Under the pieces are notes generated by a model that did no database searches, had not been told where the DNA came from, and saw only the letters and a list, made by a program, of their open reading frames with translations. From Acanthamoeba sp. SK_2022b (Eukaryota > Discosea > Longamoebia > Acanthamoebidae), in the NCBI GenBank assembly GCA_027943245.1, contig JANDJZ010000231.1:1-15473 (forward strand): DNA of 15,473 bases, written 5' to 3'. Both the position numbers and the translations under genes were made by a program. Numbering within the stretch: the first letter of the stretch is position 1; each line of letters starts with the position of its first letter. Below are positions 1 to 6,753 of this stretch, piece by piece.

Positions 1-59
1 GCTCTCAACCCTTTGCTCTTAACCAATGCTCTCCTTGGATGGGGCGGGGGGGGGAGTAG

Positions 60-282
60 GGCTGGTGATTGTGTTGGGTCAATACGGCAGGTGGAAGGAG
101 CCCACGCCGACTGGCGATGAAGAGGAAGCTGAGGAGGGCTCGGTGATCGACGTCACGGTTTCGCTCCAGTACAAGGTCGAGGACTCGCGGCTCATCCTCG
201 ATGAGGGCTCCAAGGCCTCCCTTTACGGTACCGGACGCACCATCGTGGCTTCTGCAGTGGCTTGGCGTGCTGATCCTTGAGG

Positions 283-334
<52 letters not shown>

Positions 335-562
335 CTCCAGGCTTCTATGACCCGTGCCCCGGTGACGAAAAGCAGCTGCGCATTCGGTATCTCTTTAAAG
401 ACAAGATGCACCAGGTGACCATCAATGACAAAGAAGAGCTTGTGATTCCCTTGAAAGGTCAAAGGACCCCTCTTTTCGTTTGTCGTTCGTCCCACACTTG
501 TCGTCACTGACTTGCTCCTTAACTCTACAGAACACTTCGTCAAGGAAACCTACAAGGAGTAA
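60..562 (+). CDS. DNAJC11: DNAJC11-like J-protein, C-terminal three exons (partial)
   Basis: Seen: three exons at about 60-227, 341-457 and 531-562, joined by GT-AG introns of 113 and 73 nt that keep frame (phases 1 and 1) and end at TAA 560-562. The translation contains VIDVTVSLQYKVEDSRLIL and, across the first junction, LYGFYDPCPGDEKQLRI. These match my memory of the C-terminal DUF3395 region of DNAJC11 (human: VIDVTVPLQ...KDSKLIL...GFYDPC.G..K.L). Known of the family: DNAJC11 is a mitochondrial J-domain protein associated with the MICOS/MIB complex and cristae organisation. The J domain and most of the protein lie upstream of the window. The left exon edge rests on AG at 58-59 and is the least certain boundary; an in-frame TAA at 20-22 shows the exon starts after it. 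The tail after the family-conserved part (HFVKETYKE) is in its own small exon. AATAAA at 583-588 follows the stop. Confidence 0.85.
228..340 (+). repeat. TG microsatellite filling a DNAJC11 intron
   Basis: A perfect (TG)25 run occupies 284-333, inside the 113-nt intron 228-340. The intron starts GTACCG and ends GCCTCCAG, so the repeat lies directly against the 3' splice site and supplies most of the tract where pyrimidines are normally expected. Confidence 0.9.
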
Positions 563-582
563 GTTGGGTGCTCATTTGATCC

Positions 583-588
583 AATAAA
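583..588 (+). promoter_or_regulatory. Poly(A) signal of the DNAJC11-like gene
   Basis: AATAAA lies 21 nt after the TAA stop codon of the upstream gene, in a position typical of a cleavage and polyadenylation hexamer. Confidence 0.7.
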
Positions 589-991
589 GCACAGCCACGC
601 CACCCAACAAACCTGCCAGGATGGCGGCAAATGGCCATGATGGATGCTGCTTGCAAGAAAGTTGTTTATGAGAAATCAGATACAGGCTGCATGTCCATCT
701 TTGGGCAATCCACCTTCCAGTGGTGCAATTTGGTGGTTTGCCAACTGCATTCAGCCTCCCCTTCTCCTTGGCAAATGCAGAGCAAGGCACTTCAAGACTG
801 CCCACCATGCTCAACTGGCCATGAGAGATGCCCAAGCTGGCAACTTGGCTAAAAGTTTGTCTAAACATTACCACAACATCCCCACAACACCACCACACCA
901 CCACCACCATACACCCATCCATCCCCGGAGGGGACCCCTTCCCAATTTGGGGTAGGCCCGTTGGGCTGCCTGTGGGTGTGTTGTGGTGGTG

Positions 992-1057
<66 letters not shown>

Positions 1058-1096
1058 ATGGGAGGAGACATGAGGCCGAGGACTGATTGAACGCAC
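589..1096. other. Gap between DNAJC11 3' end and last visible SERAC1 exon
   Basis: About 590-870 is lower in GC and codon bias than its surroundings. It is open in several frames on both strands, but none resembles a family I know. Next come CCA-rich DNA (880-912), a GC-rich stretch, and a compound microsatellite: TG at 994-1040, then AG at 1041-1056. On the minus strand this is where the remaining exons of the SERAC1-like gene should lie, and I find none of them in any frame. Confidence 0.6.
994..1057. repeat. Compound (TG)n(AG)n microsatellite
   Basis: About 23 TG units run to 1040, followed by eight AG units. On the minus strand it lies about 40 nt into the putative intron that begins at 1096 in the SERAC1-like gene, exactly where the gene model loses homology. 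Confidence 0.9.
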
Positions 1097-1632
1097 CGGT
1101 TTGGAGCCCACGGCGGCGCTCTTGAGCGAATGCAGGATCTTGACGGCGTAGTGAGACGCCGGCTCGCCCTCGCCAAACCAGCCGCTCAAGTAGAGGTCAA
1201 ACGCCACCGAGATTATCCGACCGCTGGGTGCGTGCGCGTGTGGGTGTGTGTGTGTGTGACGTGCGTGCGTTAGGCAAAACGTTGTGTCGGTTTCAGGGTT
1301 GGCGCGCACTTAGGCATGTCGTCGGGCAGCCACTCGCGTGGCCAACACACGAAGCCCTCGGTCTGGTCGTCTTCGATGCCGTTGCCGGTGGCCCACGTCG
1401 TGAAGGGGTGGCCGGTCACTGCACAGTGCCGACACGTCGACGCAGGTCAGCGTCGGCTGAGGCCCTTGCCGGTGGGGAGGGCGGAGAGTGGGAGCGACCG
1501 TACCGCCGTGAAGGAAGACGATGTCGTACTGGTGGTCTCGGCTAAACTCCTTGGCCTGGGCGGTGTCGGTGAGCGTGGCCAAGCCCGGGTACAGCAGGTG
1601 CACTCCCTCCTCGTACTTGGCGCCCGACAGGG
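1097..1632 (-). other. Partial SERAC1 serine-lipase-like domain
   Basis: Exon 1632-1504 ends ...YDIVFLHG, exon 1418-1310 continues VTGHPFTTW and CWPREWLPDDMP, and exon 1223-1097 gives RIISVAFDLYLSGW and AAVGSKP. These form the N-terminal strand, the oxyanion HG motif and the next strand of the alpha/beta hydrolase fold. In SERAC1 the following residues should be VVWISHSMGG, carrying the nucleophile. The exon ends at the proline before it, with donor GTGCGT at 1096-1091, and no continuation is found in the 500 bp before the convergent gene's 3' end. Confidence 0.8.
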
Positions 1633-2460
1633 CTGGACCGCGAAAAAAATAATGAATAAAATTAAGTAAAATAAATATAATAATAAATGAATAATTAAGT
1701 AAAATAAATAATAACAATACAGCAAATGGATATCGTACTGGCAAAGGTGAGCGACGCAAGAGCGCGAACGGCACTGGACCTGTTTGTACATCATCGATTG
1801 ATAAGCTGTGTCAGTAGTGCACTCGAACAAGAAACGCGTTGTGGATGGGGAGTGCGAACTTGATCGTGGCGTCGGACGACTGCAGCCACGAGTTCAGGAT
1901 ATCCTCGATGCGCGTGTCCTCTTGCAAGTCCTTTGGACCTGGTGATCGTACGACCACATGTGCCGTCGGCATCAGCCAACCTCGCCGTTGATTTCGGAAA
2001 TAAATAATAATAATAATCAGAATAATAAACAGTTTACTCTAAATCTTTATAATAAAATAAATAAAAATCGTTAACGTACGATAGACGGCCAGGTTGGCGA
2101 GCGCTCGCGCGATCTGCTGTCGCACCACCAGATCCTCGAGCTGCGCCAGCTCGATCAACTCGGACCGGTCGAGCGAGAGCATTGTCGGTGCGACGTGCTC
2201 GTGTGCCGCCATGTTGGCCAACGCGCGCGCCGCCTCGCGCGCCGCCTGAAGCGGCCGGCATCGATGATGGGAGAGGACGGTAAGGTGACGATCTCGAACA
2301 GGTGGGTGAGTTTGGGGAGAGGGGGGGGGGCTAGCTCGTCTCGTGTCTCGAACGACGCACTTTGATGGCTGGTTCGAAGTGGGGCGGGATCGGTCGTTGC
2401 GGGAGTAGCGCGAGGACACCGCTTTCGACCACCACTTTGCTGAGCTCTTCCGCGAAGCGA

Positions 2461-2531
<71 letters not shown>

Positions 2532-4892
2532 TGTGTGTGTGTGATGTGTGTGTGGCTGTGGGTAAGACGGGGCCACCCACCAACATTCACACCGGGAGGG
2601 GAAGCGCACTGTGAACTACGATGTTGGCGACTGCACGCAGGAGCATCTCGGACAGCACCCATTGCCTGTTGCCGACCGGCCGCGGCCTGCGATCGGTTGC
2701 GCGGACGTTTGCGACGTGAGCGCTTCCGCTGCTACAGTAGCTGACCCTTCCCTTCGCATCAAGCAGAAACCATTGGCACCGGTGTACGTTACCCGTCGCC
2801 GATCAGGCGCTTGAGCGGCTCGAGCCCGACCTGGCTGGCGATTTCGCTCTCAAAGTCCAACCCATTCATTGCTGCGCAGCAGCGCGAGCCACCTTTCCTT
2901 AGCCACCAAGACTACGACTGGTCGATGGGTGATCGAGGCGGAGGAACGAACCGGGCGAGGCCAGGTTGGCGAGCGCGGCCAGGCCGGTGATCTGCAAGTC
3001 CACGTCCGGAGACAGCAGCCAACCACGGATCTGACGCAGCCAGCCGAGAGACACGAGCCGCTCCTTGCACAGCTCTGAGGCGGAGTCGCGGAGGGGTGAG
3101 GTCGCCGCGTGTGTGGGCAGGCGGGTCAGCGCGTGTCTTCTTCGGCGGCGCGTACCGCTCCTGGCCAGGTTGGCGATCGCGCGGCATAGCGGGGGCGAGG
3201 GCGGGCCCAGGCCTCGGGCGATGTTGAGGATCTCCAGCCCGCCCTCCGACATGACGGCTTCCACCAGCTCCTCTGCCAATGGTGGCAATCAATCGACAGG
3301 CGACCACGTAGCTGGTCAGCTCAGCGATCGACCAATGGCGCAGGAGGAGAAGGGGGATTCGAACCGTTGACAGCAACGTTCGCGATGCAGCGAGCGGCAT
3401 GCTCGATCACGCCCGGATCGTTGGCCGATTGCTGCACGGCGAGATACAGCAGCGCCAAGCCGCCGCGCAGAGCCAACTCCTCCCGCTGTTCGGCTGCGGG
3501 AATGGATGACACGCCCAGAGCGAGCGCTCAGGTTAGAGCATCGCCGCGATGGGCAGGAGGAGGAGCTCCGTACGCTGCACGGAGATTTGGGCGAGAGCCG
3601 ACGCGAGGCTGTGGTAGAAGGCCTGGTAGTCGGCCTCGGCATCATCGATGCCGTCATGCGTGCCGGACCAGGGCGCGGTCAGCTCGGCGACTCTCGAGAA
3701 GCCCACCGCCCGCAGCACCTCCGCAGCTCTCCCCGGCTCTGTGGCGACCGAGAGGGGCAATGCCTGATGAGCGATCCCACAGGAGTGGTGGAGCTCAGTC
3801 CTAATCGTAGGGGGCAGTGTCACCTTCGGCGGCCAGGAGCGTGGAGAGGATCCGAGTGAGGTAGAGCTGTACGGAAGAGGCAAAGGGCCCCTGCTGTTTG
3901 CTCTCGATGGCGATCGCGCCCTCGACGTATCTGTGCAGGTCGTCCGGTGCCAGTTGGGCCAGCATCCGTCGATCTGGCGCGGTTCGAACATCACGCACGA
4001 CCTGTGGAATGAGCGCGAGGCCGCCATTCCTTACACACACCACACACACTTCGACTCGAACACCCACGGGCAGGTAGCGAGCGCGCACCGGCCTTGAGCA
4101 TGTTGGCGATGATCATGGCGGCGTAGAAGCGAAGGTGGGGGTCCGGCGATAGACCAATATCAGGCCGGCAGAGTAGCGCCAGCACGTCGTGCCCCGCGAG
4201 CTCGTTTGCGCCCTCGACTGTGTTATTTAGTTATTTATTTATTGTAAAAAAAATAGATGAGAAGAAATATAAAATTATAAATAATAAAATCAAAGAAATG
4301 CAGCGCACGCGGACACACCGGAGGTTGAAAGGTGGGCAATGGCCGGAAGGACGTGTGGCAGCACCGCTGGATGGCTCCAGCGTAGAGCGCGCACCAACTG
4401 GTTGGCTCCGACGCGGGCCACTAGCCAGCGACCGCGGTCGCCCAACTCCCACGAACCTGATGGCACACCACATTCAAGGATCGTGAGTGAAACCCTCGAG
4501 GCCGAAGAGAACCACGGAATACACGCCGCGCAGACACGAAACCGAACTGGTGTAGGCGGCTGCAGAGAAGCCGGCGAGAGCGGCGAGGCCCAGACCCAGG
4601 CCGATCCCGCGACGCAGCCACTGGCGCGACCACGCCGCAGTGGGCGCTGACGGCGAGCTGCCAGGAGGGGCCGAGGTCACCAGACCGCGCCGGTTGCATG
4701 CGGCAAGCAGCCCGGTTGCTCGTCCGCGGTGTCTCCACTGAAAAGAAAAATGAATTAAAAAAATAAATAAATAAATAAAACAAGGGGACTAATATCATGA
4801 CTTGCGCGCATTGAGCGTGAGTACGCGTGTACCTCAAAGGGAGCGCCAGGCAGGCCGAGGCAGAGCTGCCTGCGACGGCAGGCTGCTCGCAT
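1097..4892 (-). CDS. SERAC1: SERAC1-like protein: presequence, membrane segment, ARM repeats, start of lipase domain
   Basis: Exon model, high to low coordinate: 4892-4833, 4737-4494, 4456-4319, 4217-4089, about 4029-3824, 3763-3574, 3493-3365, 3272-3156, 3074-2952, 2871-2793, 2665(or 2740)-2610, 2461-2361, 2245-2080, 1980-1881, 1779-1739, 1632-1504, 1418-1310, 1223-1097. All junctions are GT-AG and keep phase, except those around exon 4029-3824. The model gives about 750 residues. Armadillo-like helices are followed by YDIVFLHGVTGHPFTTW, then VCWPREWLPDD and RIISVAFD. This order matches SERAC1 (human: VHG..G..F.TW, CWP..WL, RIISVEYD). Known: SERAC1 remodels phosphatidylglycerol at mitochondria-ER contacts. 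The first intron runs 4832-4738 and the ATG at 4892 opens an arginine-rich mitochondrial-type leader. The segment expected next, with the GHSMGG-type nucleophile and the rest of the domain, is absent, so the gene is 3'-truncated or the assembly is broken there. Confidence 0.8.
1633..1738 (-). other. AT-rich intron of SERAC1-like gene
   Basis: This intron is dominated by A/T (T-rich on the coding strand), with many ATTATTT/TTTATT words, against GC-rich exons. The acceptor is TCGCGGTCCAG. Similar AT-rich introns lie at 1981-2079, 4218-4318 and 4738-4832 of the same gene, each ending in AG before an exon that joins in phase. Confidence 0.7.
1739..4456 (-). other. Armadillo-like repeat region of the SERAC1-like gene
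   Basis: Repeated helix signatures appear exon after exon: AAMIIANML (4217-4089), GGLALLYLAV with AARCIANVAV (3493-3365), CRAIANLARS (3272-3156), GLAALANLASP (3074-2952), LLRAVANIVVH (ends at 2610), ARALANMAAH and ARALANLAVY (2245-2080), and VRALASLTFA (1779-1739). Boundaries cluster right after the ANL-type helix, mostly in phase 1. That is consistent with repeat units having grown by exon duplication, but it is only an inference. Confidence 0.75.
2462..2609 (-). repeat. Intron with long TG/CA microsatellite
   Basis: A perfect run of about 34 TG units spans 2463-2530, followed by interrupted TG to about 2553. On the coding (minus) strand it is a CA run that ends directly in the acceptor CACACAG of exon 2461-2361. 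The donor is CACA|GTGCGC at 2609-2608, and the join A|AT keeps frame. Confidence 0.8.
4494..4892 (-). other. SERAC1-like N-terminus: mitochondrial leader and membrane helix
   Basis: Exon 4892-4833 encodes a 20-residue start beginning MRAACRRRQLC, ending at GAG before a GTACAC donor. Exon 4737-4494 continues in phase 0 with more arginines and no acidic cluster, then a glycine/alanine/leucine-rich stretch (GIGLGLGLAALAGFSAAA, near residues 62-80) that could span a membrane. An arginine-rich, acid-poor start followed by one hydrophobic helix is the expected layout for a mitochondrial membrane protein such as SERAC1. The localisation is inferred, not shown. Confidence 0.7.
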
Positions 4893-4995
4893 CTGTGCAG
4901 TCCTAAAAACGAATTGAAATTACATAAGAAAAGTAAAGAAAATATGTTTCTTTTCATTTGTTGGTTTTCTTTTCATTTGTTGGTTCCAAGACAAG
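4893..4995. promoter_or_regulatory. Shared head-to-head promoter region
   Basis: These 103 bp separate the start codons of two divergent genes, the SERAC1-like gene (-) and the nucleotidyltransferase (+). The stretch is AT-rich within a GC-rich locus. A 19-bp unit, starting TTCTTTTCATTTG, is perfectly duplicated in tandem at 4948-4966 and 4967-4985, ending 10 bp before the + strand ATG. No TATA box is obvious. Both transcripts must start within or beyond this stretch unless untranslated leader exons exist; the pyrimidine-rich DNA before TTCCAAG could alternatively be a leader-intron acceptor. Confidence 0.55.
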
Positions 4996-6128
4996 ATGGA
5001 GGGCAAGGGAGTTGGAGCAGTCGTGTTGGCTGCCGGCTACGGTACGCGGCTCGAACGCGACCTGCGTCAGGATACCTCGGGCCAAGTACACACCATGCGA
5101 CCCTGCATTTGTCTGCATTGTTCTATCCTTATTTTCTCTTGCTCTGCGCAGTACGGTCACTTGGTGGGGCTGCCAAAGGCTCTGGTTCCAGTGGGCGGCA
5201 AGCCACTGTTGGACTACTGGCTAGAGGCGTTCGAGCGCAGCGGCGTGTCGCCGGTCTACATCGTGTGCAACACGCGGCACGAACAGCACTTCAGGCAGTG
5301 GGCCGAACGTCGCGCGTTCCCTCTCGACCACATCATCAACGACGGGTCAACGTGCAACGAAGAGCGTAAAGGCGCCATCGGCGCGCTGCACCTGGCCATG
5401 AAGGTTCCTGACTACTCTATACAGTGTCGCTTCTTGTTTGTGAAGCGGCTTGGGAGTTGATGGTTCGCTGACGCCGGAGTAGAGGACAGATCTGGACGGG
5501 GACATCTTGGCTGTGGCGGGCGACACCCTCTTCGACACGGACTTCAAGCTCGAAGAGGTCCTCGGCCACTTCAAGAGCCTAGCGGCTGGTGAGAGCCTGA
5601 TCACCTACTACGAGATCAAGGACAGGCAAGAGGTCACCAAGCGAGGCATCATCGAAGTCGATGAGACCGACAAGGTACCAACTGACATCACGCTTCTACC
5701 ACTTTTGTCAACATCAATGTGGTGTTGGTGGCGTGGGGCCAGGTCGTCAAGTTTTTGGAGAAGCCCAAGCTCGAGGAGACAGAGTCGAACAAAGCATGCC
5801 CTCCTCTCCACATCTACAGCAGGAGCGCGGTGCCACTGATCAACCGGTACGTCGACGAGGCCAAGGGTGACTTGGCTCTGGTCGACGCCCCGGGGTCGTT
5901 GGGTATGAACACTCTTACACTCGTAAACGCAATGCGCGCTTCTACGTGCCCCCCTCCCCAAACAACTGTTTTAACACAGCTCTCCATACTACAACAGTGG
6001 CATGGCTCTCCACAAGGGCCACCGTTCGGGCCCACCGCCTGCCCGGTCGATTCGACATTGGATCTCTCGGTGACTACGTCCAGGCCAATGCCTACTTTCA
6101 AAAGCTCAACGACGCTACACTGCCATAG
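4996..6128 (+). CDS. Sugar-1-phosphate nucleotidyltransferase (NTP_transferase family)
   Basis: Five exons, 4996-5085, 5152-5403, 5483-5674, 5743-5902 and 5998-6128, join in frame (phases 0, 0, 0, 1) to give 274 residues. Motifs in order: VVLAAGYGTRL (residues 9-19, the GxGTR nucleotide-binding loop), PKALVPVGGKPLLDYW (about 38-53, lysine of the KP signature), LAVAGDTLF (about 122-130, metal-binding aspartate), VVKFLEKP (start of exon 4), and GRFDIGSLGDY near the C-terminus. This order is that of the family that joins a sugar 1-phosphate to an NTP, releasing pyrophosphate. The length is that of short enzymes such as glucose-1-phosphate thymidylyl/uridylyltransferases, with no C-terminal hexapeptide helix, so the exact sugar and nucleotide cannot be told. 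The exon 3 acceptor (GGAGTAG at 5482) is poor in pyrimidines and was chosen because it keeps frame and homology. Likely cytosolic. It shares its upstream region with the SERAC1-like gene. Confidence 0.87.
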
Positions 6129-6464
6129 AGTCTCCTCTTTTGTGTAAATCGAACGATTATCTTATGCTTTTTTTGAATACACGAAGGGCAGAACAGCACT
6201 TCTCTCTTTTTAACATTTATTTGCTTCTGTGAAAAGAGCATTCACAGGCACAGGCGTAACGATCGTGTCACGTACTCGCCGAGGAGCGCACAGGCTTGCA
6301 TCCATCCTCGATCTATAGATCCGTCCCGCGTGTCGCCGGCGTGCGTCCACACGCTCCAATCGAGAAGGAAAGGGGGAGAGGGGGCGCCCATGGGCGTCTC
6401 TCAACTATCGTCGAGCACCGCCACCGACCAACATGTTGGCGCAGACCAGGCTTATCTTCTTCAG
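6129..6464. other. Intergenic DNA, no recognised gene
   Basis: This is the downstream flank of the nucleotidyltransferase. It begins with T-rich DNA (about 6134-6220) without a canonical AATAAA, followed by GC-rich DNA open in frames on both strands. I recognise no product in either strand. Confidence 0.5.
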
Positions 6465-6589
6465 CGAGTACGGTGTCTGTGAGCGAAGCCCAAGCAGCGA
6501 CCGAGGACATAAAGCACGTGCCCTTGGCACCCAGCGCCACGCAACTGTCTAAGTTCGCCTCCTACAGCAAACTAAGCGGCGTGCCATAA
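6465..6589 (+). CDS. Possible terminal exon of a small unrecognised gene
   Basis: A good acceptor (CTTATCTTCTTCAG, ending 6464) precedes a stretch open to TAA 6587-6589 with mostly GC-ending codons (for example SEAQAATEDIKHVPLAPSA), and AATAAA follows at 6606-6611. Acceptor, stop and hexamer together suggest a 3' terminal exon. The frame is also open leftward to 6296, and no upstream exon can be fixed. The antisense strand is also open and codon-biased, so orientation is uncertain. No family is recognised. Confidence 0.3.
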
Positions 6590-6605
6590 GAATCCAACAG
6601 GTGCG

Positions 6606-6611
6606 AATAAA
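6606..6611 (+). promoter_or_regulatory. Possible poly(A) signal
   Basis: AATAAA 17 nt after the TAA at 6587-6589 and about 140 nt before the start of the glycosyltransferase gene. It could end a transcript of the small upstream ORF or be a chance match in an AT-richer patch. Confidence 0.4.
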
Positions 6612-6753
6612 GCAATGATTGCGGAGAGATCGGAGTGCGGAGAAATCCTTCGGTGTGTGAGATCGGTACGGAGTTTATCTGGGTAGCACTCGTGTGGTCG
6701 AGCACAACACCTTTCCCTCCATCTAGCTGCTGCAACCTCGTGACTCGCCAACC

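Noticed and set aside
223..543. Minus-strand ORF across the TG repeat (poly-HT protein)
   Set aside because: The HTHTHT stretch is the TG microsatellite read in reverse, and the rest is antisense of the DNAJC11 exons.
2039..2662. Long minus-strand ORF including the CA repeat
   Set aside because: Its ends coincide with real SERAC1 exons, but the middle is the intronic microsatellite. Splicing gives better phase and repeat structure.
3355..3376. tRNA-like B box (GGTTCGAATCC on the minus strand)
   Set aside because: There is no A box, acceptor stem or anticodon stem nearby. The motif is the donor side of the intron after exon 3493-3365.
3367..3859. Plus-strand ORFs rich in Arg/Ala opposite the SERAC1 exons
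   Set aside because: They are shadows of GC-rich minus-strand exons, with arginine-rich composition and no motif.
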